Source: Celoporthe dispersa (lineage: Eukaryota > Ascomycota > Sordariomycetes > Diaporthales > Cryphonectriaceae). Taken from it: DNA of 64,000 nt. The notes under the pieces are model-generated. The model saw only the letters and a program-made list of their open reading frames with translations. It made no database searches and was not told the DNA's origin. The position numbers were made by a program, and so were the translations under genes. Where the stretch lies: positions 372,001-436,000 of the forward strand of contig WAID01000008.1 in assembly GCA_016584495.1 (NCBI GenBank), read 5' to 3'. Below are positions 1 through 12,287 of this stretch, piece after piece. Numbering within the stretch: position 1 is the stretch's first letter; every line of letters starts with the position of its first letter.

Positions 1-1452
1 GCTGCACGAGTCTTTCCGTGTTCCCGAGCTCCAGGCTCTCGCCGTGGCCGAGGACGCCCCCTTGACGTCGTGTCCTATGACCCGGAGAAACCTTTCTGTG
101 TCATCCGTACCCGTGATGCGCAAGCTGCCGTCCGACTCGTCCGCCGCTCCATCCTGACCCAGACTGTATACGAGTACTGGGGCGGCGGCGGCTCTCTGGA
201 CGAGCTCCACCGGTCCGTCAAGGCCAAGTCCTCACATCTATGGGAGCGCTACAGCAAGGGCTCCTGGAAATTCAGCATGGACTCCTTCCAGGGCTCCCGG
301 ACTGCAGATGAGCGGCGGGACATCATCAACACCTTCCGCTACTTGCCACTCCACGGCCCCATCAGGATGAAGGACCCGGACCACGAGTATACCGTCTTCG
401 AGGAGTGGCCGTTTGACCAAACGCGCATGTCACAGCCGCCCCCCACGCAGTATCACTTTGGCCGGCTCCTCGGCAAGGGCGGCCGCGACCTCGTGAAGAA
501 GTACGATCTCAAGACGCGGCCCTACATCAGCACGACGTCCATGGACTCGGAGCTCGCCCTCGTGACGGCCAACATGGCGCTCGCCGGCCCTGGCAAGATC
601 TTCTACGACCCTTTTGTGGGCACTGGTAGCTTCCCCATCGCCTGCTCGGCCTTCGGCGCCATCAGCTGGGGCAGCGACATCGACGGGCGGGCCGTGAGGG
701 GCTCCGGCCACGATTCCCGCGCCGAGGCCAAGAGGAGCCTCGTCAAGGGTGAGAAGACCCTGCGCGGGAATTTCAAAAACTACGATCTGCTTGGTAGGCT
801 GGGCGACGTCTTCACATCCGACCTGACCAACACGCCGCTGCGGCGCCTGCCATTTGGACGTGGCGGCCTGGGCGGTCGGGCGAGACTGTTCGATGGCATA
901 GTCTGTGATCCCCCCTACGGTGTAAGGGAGGGTCTGCGTGTCCTCGGCTGTCGAGATCCGGAGAGCACACCCTGGGTGGTGGAGGCAGGCTACACGAAGT
1001 ACAAGTAAGCCCAGCCGGACCGTAGGAGAGCTGCGTGCTCTGTTCGGGATATGAGGCTGATCATGGCGAGACAGAAACCCGGATTTCATTGCGCCCAAGA
1101 AGCCATACAGCTTCCTTGCCATGCTTGACGATATCCTGCAATTCTCAGCAGAGACGCTCGTCGACGGCGGCCGGCTCTCTTCTGGATGCCCACAGCCAAT
1201 GACGAGGACCAGGAGATTGCAGTGCCGACACACCCTTGCCTGGAGGTGGTCATCATCTGCGTGCAGCCGTTCAACAAGTGGTCGCGCAGGCTGATCACAT
1301 ACCGCAAGCTGCCCGATGAGTCCGTCAGCCCCGCGAACCTGGAGGCGTGGGGGGCCAGGGCGGGTGCCCAGCACGCAGGAGTGACAGCGGACGAACTCAA
1401 CCCTTTCAGAAAGGGATACTTTAACAAATTTCAGAAAGAGACGCCACCTTGA
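1..1452 (+). CDS. TRM11: tRNA (guanine-10-N2)-methyltransferase catalytic subunit, 5'-truncated by window edge
   Basis: In this family the TRM11-TRM112 complex makes N2-methylguanosine at tRNA position 10 in the cytosol, using SAM. The visible part contains the Rossmann methyltransferase core: the SAM-binding YDPFVGTGSF segment (about 600-630) and the DPPYGVREG catalytic motif (about 908-934). The N-terminal THUMP region lies mostly upstream of the window. Reading begins in frame 2 (LHESFRVPELQAL), moves to frame 1 near the C4 run at 57-60, and continues to an intron at 1005-1074 (GTAAGC...ACAG) that removes an otherwise in-frame TAA. The second exon starts NPDFIAPKKPYSF. It shifts frame again near 1170-1176 (one T short) before the conserved WMPTANDEDQE stretch, and stops at 1452. 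Family identity is secure. The two frameshifts are probably sequence errors; a pseudogene is the alternative. The 3' end converges on GID4. Confidence 0.85.
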
Positions 1453-1861
1453 TAGACGCCGGTCACGACTGTGAGACGCCCGTATCGAGCAAGCAGCAAC
1501 TCACTACGGCTTTCGTATTCCTGCACCTCGGCCCGCAAGAGTCATCTGATACCTCGATATTCTTCCCACTATGGATTGATGGCCGAACATGTAGCGGGCA
1601 TCTATCTATATCATGTGCTGCATCAGTGCTCGGATAATCCAGGAAAGAGGGAGGTGCTATGTCGTTCTTGTCGGGGCACGCCACACCATCGCCCGGCTCA
1701 TAGACATGCTGTAAAGTTGCCTTGGAAGAGGCCATTGGCAAAGTCGTCCCGCGCAAATGCCAGAGCTGTTCCGGCCATCGGTATCTCGTCCGTCTCGTGT
1801 GTAATGCAGTGTAGCTGCTGCCAGTAATGGAACCCCAAAACTCCCTGCCTGCTATCCAATA
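1453..1861. other. Convergent 3' gap between TRM11 and GID4
   Basis: About 400 bp between two stop codons facing each other. I see only non-conserved short frames, so it probably holds the two 3' UTRs. Confidence 0.6.
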
Positions 1862-3225
1862 TCACCGGAACTCCAAGGCACCAAGGCAACCCCTGTCCTC
1901 GACGTGTTTTAACTCGAGCTGCTGGAACCTAAAGGGGCGGCGGCTGTCAGAATAGCGCAATCTTGTGTGATGGCCCCAGGCCTGGACCGGATACAGTGTG
2001 GTACCGGCCAGTGGGCGCAAGCGTAGGACTGTGGCTCACTCACCTCTCGCTCTTGCTGTGGAAATAAATGCCATTTACCTCCCCCAGCACTTGATTAAAG
2101 CATATGTAATAGAAACCCTCAAAACTGGCGCCAGTGATGGTACGAACGCGGTGATCGGGAACCAAAAGTGTTCTTTCCAACGCATAAAAATGCATTCGGA
2201 CTGGGCAATGTCTTTGATGACAACCGAAGAGCCCCTCCTTGCCTGCTTGGAGTAGGGGCGGAAGGCCGGAAACTTGGACCAGTGGGACAGATCTGTCTTG
2301 TCATTGGCACCCCAGCTGTCGTGCTTGGTCATAAAACCGTACTTCGTTCCGATGATCTCGCCCTCGAAATATGTCGTTAGCGTTGGGTGGTCATCGGTGA
2401 GGCCTAGGGAGAGAGGCTCGTTAGCAGAGTGGGAGTACACGGCGATGGGCAGCATATGGTGAGCTCTGGCTAGGGTGCGCGCCAGACGTACCCTGGATCC
2501 GCAGGTATCCGCAGAGAAAGGACTCTCGCAGATCGACGTATTTGATCTCTACCTGAACGTCATAAACCTGTCTCTCGGACTGCTGCGTCCCGGTGAAGCG
2601 ACTTCCTGCCCGCAGAAACGAGGAGGGGGAAGTCGGAATGACCTAAGCCGAGGAGGGTTGTCAGTCCCAGCTTCCCGCACAGTACAAGCACCCCATGCGC
2701 AATGGGTCGTCAACATACCCTCCCAGATGGATAACCACGGCCCATACTAGGCAAGCCGTAGTCATGCTCCATAGCTTGCCCGAGCTGGTTCTGTGAGCTG
2801 CATGTAGCATCGGCGTCTATGTGACGGGTGGGCTGATGCGAAGTCCCTACGCCGTGCCGTGGTGTCGATGTCCGGATGTGCTCGATAGGAGACTGGCCGC
2901 AGGGAGAGTCTGTGCGGTCGAGGTCGACTTCTGGTGTCTTATGGGATTCGAGGCAAGGTGATGAGCTGTCGGCGACTGTGCTCGACAAATCGGCGTCGGC
3001 CTCGAGGTCTGGGACAGGCCCGTCAGTGTCGTCGTAGCGAGCAGTGGAGGACACAGCAGTCAGTCTGGAGACGGTATCGTCTTCCTCGGTCGTGGAGCGA
3101 CGTATCGAGTGGGGGGTTGAGTTCACAGGGGTGTCATCTCGGGAGGTGGAAGAGTCGTCTGTTTCTGGACATGTCGAGGAGAACGCATATGGGGCGTGAG
3201 GATCGGGAGCAGATGGTGTAGGCAT
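1862..3225 (-). CDS. GID4: GID4/Vid24 substrate receptor of the GID/CTLH E3 ubiquitin ligase
   Basis: GID4 recognises Pro/N-degrons, classically on gluconeogenic enzymes, and presents them to the GID/CTLH ubiquitin ligase. Reconstructed exons (minus strand) are 3225-2719, 2642-2492, 2403-2044 and 1928-1862. Introns are 2643-2718, 2404-2491 and 1929-2043, all GT-AG. The first roughly 169 residues are Ser/Thr/Asp-rich and look disordered. The Vid24 beta-barrel domain follows, with conserved blocks such as FLRAGSRFTGTQQSERQVYD, ESFLCGYLRIQGLT, HPTLTTYFEGEIIG, FMRWKEHFW and GASFEGFYYICFNQ, ending GALEFR. The length would be about 361 aa. One frameshift (a missing G on the coding strand, about 2158-2163, after KEHFW) must be bridged to reach the conserved VPDHRVRTITGASF block. 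The start ATG at 3223-3225 is the first in the open N-terminal frame. Confidence 0.87.
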
Positions 3226-4863
3226 GTTGATGGTTCTTGTCGCAGCTTCGATCTCGGATGGATTATGGGCGGGGAAGTCGCAGGTTGTGCAGGCCGCAGC
3301 AGGAGGAGATGAAATATCGCGTGCAGGTCGGGGCCGAGGCTGTTGCGCTCAGCGAGGAGGGCGGCGCTGTTGTTACAGATCCAGACGTAAGCCTTGGACG
3401 AGCTGGTGGATGGATCCAATGTTGACAGATGGGTGTAGCGGAGCGACACGACCGGTTCTCGTCAGGTTCAGGACCAGATCCACGATGGCGACCTCGCGCG
3501 GCAGGTGACGATGACGGAGGGTTGCATCGAAGGCGCGTAGGCGAGCCTGAGCGGGAGGAGAGAGGCGTCGAGGGGGTGCTGAGAGGACACGGATGCGAGG
3601 TGGATGCAATGCAATGCAATGCAATGCCCTGCCCCTGATGCTTTCTTCCGCGCGAATGTAGGTGTTGTACCTTTTTCGAAGGGCCAGGCCGGGCCAGGCC
3701 AGGTGCAAATGCTGAGGTGGGCGAGGTGCGAGGGACTTGACTACAACGTTGTTATGGCGTTCGTTGTGGAGGCGGCGAGATCGGCCGAGATAAGAAAGAG
3801 AGGGCCTGTGGTTGGTAGGGCTCGGGACTATTAAAACCAACAACAGCCCCCTTCTTTTTCCTCCCTCTTTTTCTGTGTTCTAAAGTGCAAACACAATGAT
3901 ATGCAATTGAGAACCACCACCTTGAGTAGCAGATCTGAAGGTAGACAAAAAAAGAAAGGAAGAAGAATAGATAAATAAATAAACTAACAGGAAAGCCACA
4001 GAAGGGGAAAAAAGGACTGATTGGACATAATGGCTGACAGAGCTTAGTCCAATAAGAGGATTAGCGGGCGCTCCTTCCAACCGCCATAAGCCAGCCTCAC
4101 TGAATCCCATATGACTGCCTGACTGCCTTCTTCCTCCCAATCAGGCTTAAGAGCAGACACACACGGTTACGCTGTGATGTGAGACTGGCGTTTTGGCAGT
4201 CTTGAGAGACGTGAACTCCTTTTTTTTCTTCTTCTTCTTTTTCTCTACAGGCAGCAATAAGGGAACTCGAAGCGCAACAAAGCCACGGTCTGACTTTTTT
4301 GGTCGCTGTGGCAAACCTCGCGTGTAGGTGCTAGGCCGGGTTGCCCACAACTCTCTCTCCTTTTGAGCTCGTCTGCGCAGCGTTAGGTCTTCACTGGTAC
4401 GCATTCTCTCTTGATGCTTGTTTAGGCTACTGATGAAATCCCCAATGCGTGGTGTCTGGCGCACGGTATGAGTCCACAGCGACGAGGAGCCAGACCTCTT
4501 CTTCGCATTGACTATTTGCCCCCCGCCCTGGGTGTCTCAGCGCTGCTGCCTTCTGGCCACCTTGGTCTCTCGGCCGTCTTTCCGGGCCTACCTGCCATGA
4601 CCGCAACAGCACGTCAAAACCAGCTTCCTCTGTATATGGTCCTCTCCTATGCTCTCTCCATGTCCCTCACGACAGCGTCTTGCTGTCGCGATGCAGGCCC
4701 TTCGGTGGACGCACATGCGCGCTTCTCGCTACGTAATCTCCTGACCTGCAACTCCAGCTGTAGTCTCAGATTGCGCGAAACATAAAAGGGTATCATCGTG
4801 TTTCCCCGGCCCAGCGGCGCGCCTCCCTTCTTGCTGGCGGGGCCCAAGTCCCCCATCCATGCC
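3226..4863. other. Intergenic region upstream of GID4 and downstream of Mago
   Basis: About 1.6 kb with no convincing gene. It contains a pentanucleotide tandem repeat (ATGCA units at 3604-3625), several pyrimidine/A-rich tracts and short frames without recognisable domains. The minus-strand frame at 4147-4464 is lysine-rich only because of a TTC/TTT tract. Confidence 0.5.
3604..3625. repeat. (ATGCA)n short tandem repeat
   Basis: Four consecutive ATGCA units upstream of GID4, about 380 bp from its start codon. Confidence 0.85.
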
Positions 4864-5644
4864 TTAGATAGGCTTGATCTTGAAGTGAAGCGAGATCAGG
4901 CTGAACACCAACGCCTTCAGGTCCTGCACTAGGTAGTAGAAGACGCGTAGCCCCTCAGGATCGGCCGACTCCGTGACATCGACCAGAGATCCAATCTTGG
5001 CCGTCTCGAAGCTGATGTGCTCTCCGTTCACCTTGATCTCTAGCTCCTGCCTGCCGTCCTTATTCTTCTGCGGCCACTTGCCATCGTCTTCCCTGTTCTG
5101 ACTGTTAGCAGGCATCGTTCCTGCCTCGGAGGAGGTCGATCTCTCGCGGGGTGAGGAGCAGCGTACTTGAGGATCTCGCTAGTCTTGATGATACGCTTGA
5201 TCTCGTCGATGACAAGGGAGCTGACACACACTTTATGCGAGGGGACGGTCAGCGAGTCTTCAGACAGAGGAAGGAAGAAGAATAGGGGGGAAGGGAGGCC
5301 GAGCAGGAAGACGCACTCTCCTTGCGAATGAGACTGTCGTTGCGGTAGTTGGAGTTGTTGGCGTAGCGGGCCACGGCACTACGCCCGTCGCCAACGACAC
5401 GAAAGTCAAATTCTAGAACAACCAGAGGTTAGAAACAGGCGAACTAGATCGAACATCCCATGTCTTTCGTCAGGGAGGAAGATGCGAGGAAGCATACCCA
5501 GGAACTCGTGACCAAACCGGCCCGAGTGGCCGGAGCTGTTGAGACGTTCTTGTCAGCAGGGCAGAGGGAATACAGACCCGATGCGAGAAGGGGGAGGGTT
5601 CATTACTAGTATCTCAGGTAGAAAGGTTCATTGGTGGATGCCAT
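4864..5644 (-). CDS. MAGO: Mago nashi, exon junction complex core subunit
   Basis: Mago pairs with Y14 (RBM8A) and locks eIF4AIII on spliced mRNA in the nucleus. Five exons on the minus strand: 5644-5607, 5535-5498, 5412-5317, 5230-5167 and 5092-4864. The four GT-AG introns are 71-86 nt. The joined frame is intact at 465 nt, giving 154 aa, the usual family length. Conserved signatures are [20 protein letters not shown] at the N-terminus, the [15 protein letters not shown] block, and the C-terminal [20 protein letters not shown] ending HFKIKPI. The ATG at 5642-5644 gives [12 protein letters not shown], as expected for fungi. The gene is unusually intron-dense for its size and free of the frameshifts seen in neighbours. 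It is transcribed divergently from coatomer beta. Confidence 0.97.
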
Positions 5645-6537
5645 GGTCGCGACAGTCCTGGGCCTTCTTGACCTCGAGTGTGTTGACCAAGGATAAGTTC
5701 AAATGCGTTCGCGATGCGATATTCCAGCGCGGTTCCGGGTAGGCAAGACCTCCACCTAGCGATGCGAGATCTGGTGGAGGGGCACGTCAGGCACAGACAA
5801 GAATCAGCTCCCGGGGGGGCAGCAATCAGTAGACGGGGGCTGCTAGTAATACCGAGGCAGCTACCAGCCAGACAGTAAGGGGTAGGCACTGGTAGGTATC
5901 CAGTACCCCTCCAGGGGTCTGGACGGAGGCTAACGATAATCCAGTTCCGCGCCCGGGCCACTCTTCTTGTAGCTACGGACCCCCCTTGCAGAGAGTGCGC
6001 TGAGTGCCCTGGCGATGAGCTGTTAGTGCCACTGTGTCACAGTAACCTCGTACATTGGTAGTTGACAAGCCATTTTGGCAGGGGCCAGATCTCCAGACTC
6101 TAGAATCGCCAAAACGCCAGACCTCCCAACTCTAGTGCTCCGCCAGGCTTCAGAGCAGTCTCAAGTGGATTCGCAGAGGGCACCACCAGTCGCTGTCTGC
6201 CGGAGAGACGAGACAACACACCAAACACTCACAGTCCACCCAGCTCGATCCAAGATCCGGTCCGGCCCCTTCTACCTCTGTGGCCGGTGAATCGCGACCC
6301 TCCGCCCTCCGCCTCGACGATTCGCATTGGCGACAGTGTCCGCATCTTACACCTTCAATTCCTGGCGTCGGAGTCTTTACAGAGCTCGGCCTCTACGCCT
6401 TCGCCCGTCTCTTAACACCTTCGGGCACGCTGACCCGTCCCATCGCGACAAGCCCAACCCCCGACACAAGCCATCCGCCACGGCATCTTCTCTACATGTC
6501 TTGAGGAGCTCCTCGAGCTGCCTACCGCCCACTCAAC
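5645..6537. promoter_or_regulatory. Shared divergent promoter of Mago and coatomer beta
   Basis: The 893 bp between the two opposed start codons must hold both promoters and 5' UTRs. The 300 bp before the coatomer ATG is C/T-rich, as in many fungal housekeeping promoters. I do not see a clear TATA box or a named binding site. Confidence 0.6.
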
Positions 6538-9500
6538 ATGTCTACCTTCCTAGAGAACGCCTACAGCTTAGTCCATCAGGACAATGCCGCCGATGTGCCC
6601 ACCGCCAATGAGCTGCGCACGCAGCTCGAGAAGGGCACTGACGAGACCAAAGTCCAGACCATGAAGACCATCCTCACCATTATGCTCAATGGCGATCCCA
6701 TGCCTCAGCTGCTCATGCACATCATCCGATTCGTTATGCCTTCCAAGTCGAAGCCTCTCAAGAAGCTTCTCTACTTCTACTACGAGATCTGCCCCAAGCT
6801 TGACGCCGCCGGCAAGCTCAAGCAGGAGATGATCTTGGTCTGGTACGCTGATCAAGCCCACACGGATTTCCTGCACCTCCTTCTCTTCTTCTCCCTTTCA
6901 CGCTTACGCCTGCTGACCGCTTCCACAGCAACGGCATCAGAAACGACCTGCAGCATCCCAACGAGTACATTCGAGGCAACACCTTGCGCTTCCTCTGCAA
7001 GCTCCGCGAGCCCGAGCTCATCGAACCCCTCCTCTCCTCCGCCAGGTCCTGTCTTGAGCACCGCCACGCGTATGTGCGCAAGAATGGCGTCTTTGCCGTC
7101 GCATCCATCTACCAGCACTCGCCCTCGCTGATACCCGATGCGTCGGATCTCATCGCCACTTTCCTCGAGACGGAGAGCGACGCTACGTGCAAGAGGGAAT
7201 GCCTTCGCTGCGCTGGCCAATATAGATCACCAGAAGGCCCTGGTATATCTGAGCTCCGTCTTTGAGGGGATTCCCAATGCCGAGGAGCTGCTCCAGCTTG
7301 TCGAGCTGGAGTTCATCCGGAAAGATGCCGTGCAAAACTCCCAGAACAAGGTAGGTTGGCATCCGATCCGGGAGATGCGCGAGAGGCATGCTGACACCAC
7401 CTATAGGCTCGGTACTTGCGGTTGATCTTCGACCTCTTGGAGGCAGGTGCATCAACCGTTGTCTACGAGGCTGCCTCGTCATTGACCGCCCTCACCAACA
7501 ACCCCGTAGCAATCAAGGCCGCGGCCGCCAAGTTCATCGAGCTCAGCATCAAGGAGGCCGACAACAATGTGAAGCTCATTGTCCTCGACAGGGTCGACCA
7601 GTTGCGAAGGAAAAACGAGGGCGTGCTCGATGACCTGGTCATGGAGATCCTGCGGGTGCTCTCCAGCCCTGATATTGATGTTCGCAAGAAGGCTCTCGAT
7701 ATTGCTCTGGAGATGGTGTCCAGCAAGAATGTCGAGGAGGTCGTGCTGCTGCTCAAGAAGGAGCTGTCCAAGACGGTGGACCAGGAGTACGAGAAGAACT
7801 CGGAATACCGCCAGCTTCTTATCCACTCGATACATCAATGCGCTATCAAGTTCTCCGAAGTGGCGGCCAGCGTTGTCGACTTGTTGATGGATTTCATCGC
7901 AGATTTCAACAACACCTCTGCCGTGGACGTCATCAACTTCGTCAAGGAGGTCGTCGAGAAGTTCCCCAAGCTACGGCCCTCGATTGTCTCCCCGACTGGT
8001 CGACACGCTGAGCGAGGTGCGTGCCGGCAAAGTGTACAGGGGCATCCTGTGGATCGTTGGTGAGTATTCCCTCGAGGAAAAGGACATCCGGGACGCGTGG
8101 AGGCGCATCAGGGCCAGTCTTGGAGAGATCCCGATTCTCGCGTCGGAGCAGCGCCTGCTCGATAACGTTGATGGCGAGGAAGAGAAGGACAAGGATCAGG
8201 TGAACGGCCACCACAAGCCCGCTGCACCGACAGGGTCAAGAAGGATTCTCGCGGACGGCACATATGCCACGGAGACGGCCTTGACCAGCCAGTCGTCTGC
8301 CGCGGCGAAACTGGAGGCTGTCAAGGCAGCGCAGAAGCCACCCCTGAGACAGCTCATCCTCGAGGGTGATTACTACCTGGCGACCGTCCTGTCGGCAACG
8401 CTCACTAAGCTTGTCATGCGGCACTCCGAGATCTCATCCGACCATGCCCGCACCAACGCCCTCCGCGCAGAAGCCATGTTGATCATGGTTTCTATTATCC
8501 GCGTGGGACAGTCGCAGTTCGTGAAGGCTCCTATCGACGAGGACTCGGTTGATCGTATCATGTCCTGCGTACGGTCTCTGGCGGAGTTCACCGAGCACAC
8601 GAAGTTGGAGTCGGTGTATCTGGATGACACCCGAAAGGCCTTCCGGGCCATGGTTCAGGTCGAGGAGAAGAAACGGGCCGCCAAGGAGGCCGTGGAAAAG
8701 GCCAAGACTGCCATCCAGGTGGATGATGTCGTGTCCATCCGGCAGCTGGGCAAGAAGAACATGGGCGACGGCTCGGATGAGATCGAGGTCGACCTAGAAC
8801 GTGCCACCGGTGGCGACAGCACTGCAGCGGAAGACCTCAGCTCCAAGCTCAGCAGGGTCGTGCAGCTCACAGGCTTCTCGGACCCCGTCTACGCAGAAGC
8901 CTATGTCAAGGTTCACCAGTTTGACATCGTGCTGGATGTGTTACTTGTGAACCAGACCACCGAGACCCTGCAGAATCTGTCTGTCGAGTTCGCGACCCTC
9001 GGAGATCTCAAGGTGGTGGAGAGGCCGACCACGCAGAACCTCGGCCCGCATGACTTCCACAATGTGCAATGCACGATCAAGGTCTCGTCGACCGACACGG
9101 GTGTCATCTTCGGAAACGTGGTCTACGATGGTGCACACAGCACAGACACAAATGTGGTCATCCTCAATGACCTACACGTCGACATCATGGACTACATCCA
9201 GCCAGCAACCTGCACAGAGACACAGTTCCGCACCATGTGGACAGAATTCGAGTGGGAGAACAAGGTCAACATTAACAGCAAGGCCAAATCCCTGAGAGAA
9301 TTCCTGGACCAGCTGATGGCGGCCACCAACATGAACTGCCTCACACCCGAGGCCAGCCTGAAGGGCGATTGCCAGTTCCTGAGCGCAAACCTCTACGCTA
9401 GAAGTGTATTTGGTAAGTCCATCAGTCTGCCCTTTTCTCTCTCTCTCTCTCTCTCTCTTTCTTCTCTTCGCTGTCATTCTCCAAGTGCCGATGCTAACCC

Positions 9501-9659
9501 GATACTGCAGGAGAGGATGCACTGGCGAACTTGAGCATCGAGAAGGAAGGAGAGGACGGACCTATCACAGGGTTCGTCCGGATACGCAGCCGTTCCCAGG
9601 GTCTTGCACTAAGTCTGGGGAGTTTGAAGGGCCTCAACAAGATTGGGACGGCTGCTTGA
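6538..9659 (+). CDS. SEC26: Coatomer subunit beta (COPI beta-COP, Sec26 type)
   Basis: Beta-COP is a core subunit of the COPI coat that forms Golgi-to-ER retrograde vesicles and is essential in fungi. Exons are 6538-6842, 6929-7350, 7407-9412 and 9511-9659; introns are 86, 56 and 98 nt, GT-AG. The N-terminal two-thirds is an adaptin-like HEAT solenoid, starting [15 protein letters not shown]. It is followed by a charged linker ([16 protein letters not shown]) and the C-terminal appendage domain with [20 protein letters not shown] and [11 protein letters not shown]. It ends [15 protein letters not shown]. The length is about 959 aa after correction. Two +1 insertions break the frame: an extra G in 7195-7197 (before [20 protein letters not shown]) and an extra C in 7990-7993 (before [20 protein letters not shown]). 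Since the gene is essential, these are most likely assembly errors. Confidence 0.95.
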
Positions 9660-11074
9660 GGTTCCAACCGCGGTGAATGATATAGAAAAACAGTGAGTGG
9701 ATTAATTCAAAAGCGCTGTTTTGCCAGGAGGGGGGGCGGGTTCTAGGGCCAAGGTGGGAGGGGGAGGGAGGGATCTCGCGTTGGCGGTACGATATAGATA
9801 GCCCGCGCCACGGTGCAAACATGATATAACCTTTTTATGACCCTTGCGCTGAGCACATTGCCCCAAGGCAGAGGTGGACACGCACCCCTTGTGAGGGACA
9901 AGGCACGGCGGGATAAAGAAATGTCCACGAACAAAGTATAGACGGTGCCAATACTTCACATGGTCATGGTAGGGCTTCAAAATTGCCCCTTGCCCAATCC
10001 CCCTTCCCTCTCCTGGGACAGATCTACGTCCCTGGTCTACCAGAATACCTGCGTGGCTGAGGTGGACCTCGAATAATGAGCTCTGAACAGCCTCGATGTG
10101 CTGGAGGTGCGCGCCCGCGGCTACATGTTCAGATTTGTATGTTTGATCAAGGCCTAGGAGGAACCCATGCAGGAAGACTCTCTCGGTGGCTGCCGCTGGT
10201 ATGAAATAAGGCTGCCACGGAGCGGCTTCGCACGCGCGCCTGGCGAGGAGTATCAGCTGGGCTAGCTAAATACAGGCGCGTCGTGAGATATGCATATATA
10301 TATATATATATATATATACACCGCGTATACATGTATGGCGTGGTAGCCGGTCTTCTAACCGCTGCGGGCGTTCCTTCGTGGAGAATCTGAACATCGGGTT
10401 AGTGGACGTCATGGAAACCTGTCGCTTGCACAATCACACTCACGACCAGACTACGCGGGTTAGATACATGATTATTAAGTCCACTGGACCGCTTCTCTGT
10501 TGTATCTCTTCTTCCCGGGCCAGTAGTGAGGAAGATGGTGGTGGTGAGTCGGTGAGAATCACTCTGAACCCGCCAGATTACGTTTTTCTCTTAAATAAAA
10601 AAGAAGAAAAAAAGGAGGAACAAGGGTATCTTGATTAAATTAAATAAGGTAAGGAGGACCACACCGCCTCCAGAGGGGCAGCGGTCGTGACGCGTTGGTT
10701 CCTCCCCTCGGAGTCTGACAATGAATTGCTACTGCGTCCATTGTGCAATGAAAAAAGAAAAGAAAAAAAAAGACTTGGGTATCTCAAAAATTGCAACAGA
10801 GCAGATGTGGCCCGCAAGGTTGGTTCTGGGGGGAGGGGGGGGAAGAAAGTAGAAAAACATGATGTGTGCATGGTAGATATTGTCAACATGCGACTTCATC
10901 GGCCACCCACAACTCCAGTTGATGTCTCGAAAGATGATATTCCTCAAAAGACGAGGTCTCACGGGGAATGACAAGGGTGGCGCTGGAGACGAGGGAGTGC
11001 AAGAAGAAGCGGTACAGAGTCCGGGTCATCTCCTCGGAGACCAGGGGATCTCAGCTCCTTGCTGCACCCGCACA
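9660..11074. other. Intergenic region after coatomer beta, 3' of UBTD gene
   Basis: About 1.4 kb between two converging 3' ends. It holds an (AT)n tract at 10294-10318 and A-rich stretches near 10600 and 10750. No frame looks coding. Confidence 0.5.
10294..10318. repeat. (AT)n microsatellite
   Basis: Uninterrupted alternating A/T dinucleotides in the intergenic region between coatomer beta and the UBTD-type gene. Confidence 0.9.
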
Positions 11075-12287
11075 TCACTTTTGAGGATCGTCTCTGATAA
11101 AGGCGTTGAGGACCTGGCCAGGCTGCCAGCCTTGGGCCACGAGCGGCTGGTTCTCGTTGAGAACCTTGCCCAGAAAAGACGAGACGGATGTTGCGGGCGG
11201 ATCGATGCTGGAACTATGATGAAGCGCCGTCAGTAAACAAAGGCTGGGAAGAGGGGCTGGAGCTGGGTCAGGTAGGTGGACTTACGCCTGGCTCCTCCAC
11301 GATCCTGCGAACGACGCTGCGAACGGTCGCCTGTTCGGCCAGGTGGAGCTTGAGGTCTCCTGAGCCGTCGCTCGGGCGCACGACAGCAAGGACCTGGGCG
11401 CGGACGTCAACGACGGCCTTACCCTTCTCCTCCCTGCGCCTCCCGGCCAGATCGTCGTCCAGATCCTCCTCTGGGACGTCACCGGCACCCCCTGGGTTCT
11501 CTTCGCCCTCGCTGAGGGCACCGTCGAGCTGATCATCGGAGGCGATGTTGACCGGGTCAGAGACGATGTATGAGGGCAGCTGGTAATAATGCCCGAGCGA
11601 GTCGTAGGCGCCATCGGCGAGGTTGCCGGTCGGGAGGGTGATGTCCACGGCATCCAAGATGCTCTGGGCGGTGGCCAGGGCAATAGCGGGATCATGCTCG
11701 TCGCTGTCGGCCTCGACCTCGCTGCTGGTGTCGCGGGCGCAAGAGGCGGCGTGTCTGGCGGTATCGGCATCCCAGAGAACGCGCAGGGCGGTGTGGAGGG
11801 CCTGCCAGATCTCGGGGTGGCCGTCGACCCTGGTCTCGAAGAAATCTAGACGCTCACGGTCCAGGGCAGCCCTTGACCACGGGCGGTCCGTGGAGGTCCA
11901 GTCTTGTCGGCGCAGCGGCTTGTTGATATGCTGGCCAAGAGGTCTCCGGCGGCGACGGGCGCGCTGGCGAGGGGTGGTGGTAGAGCCATCCTCAGGGCCC
12001 TGGGTTAAGGCAGGCGGCGGGAGAACCTGAGAGTGACGAGAAGAAGGGTTCGCCCCGCGGGCAGACCCAGGTTGGACAGCCCCCGGACAAGGAGAGTTGG
12101 GTCCATGTGGGCGTGAGAAGCAGCAGCCCTACAAGGTGAGGGAGGTATGTATGGTCAGCAAGGAGGTGCTCTCTCGCCGGCTCCAGGTCCAGCTCATACA
12201 CACACATACACATGTATGTACATATATATTCGAGAGTGTGTGTGTATGAGAGGGAGGGAGGGAGAAAAGGGTCTGGACACGTACCAT
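11075..12287 (-). CDS. UBTD-type ubiquitin domain-containing protein, predicted N-myristoylated
   Basis: Three exons on the minus strand: 12287-12285 (only the ATG), 12128-11286 and 11213-11075. Introns are 156 nt (GTACGT...TGTAG) and 72 nt. The protein begins MGCCFSRP, a Gly2 followed by paired Cys, typical of myristoylation plus palmitoylation and of this family. Then come a low-complexity linker, the conserved block LGQHINKPLRRQDWTS and RLDFFETRVDGHPEIWQALH (the UBTD N-terminal domain), an acidic linker, and a C-terminal ubiquitin-like fold (LVFLGKVLNENQPLVAQGW...). The length is about 327 aa. One extra T in the run at 11174-11177 breaks the ubiquitin-like domain. In this family the ubiquitin-like domain is thought to contact E2/E3 machinery; the exact fungal role is not known to me. 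Confidence 0.83.

Noticed and set aside
1..1452. TRM11 as a pseudogene
   Set aside because: The rest of the frame is well conserved, the intron is intact, and the same kind of defect affects essential neighbours.
7190..7995. Programmed ribosomal frameshifting in coatomer beta and other genes
   Set aside because: The sites have no shared slippery heptamer or downstream structure, both +1 and -1 changes occur, and many unrelated genes are affected.
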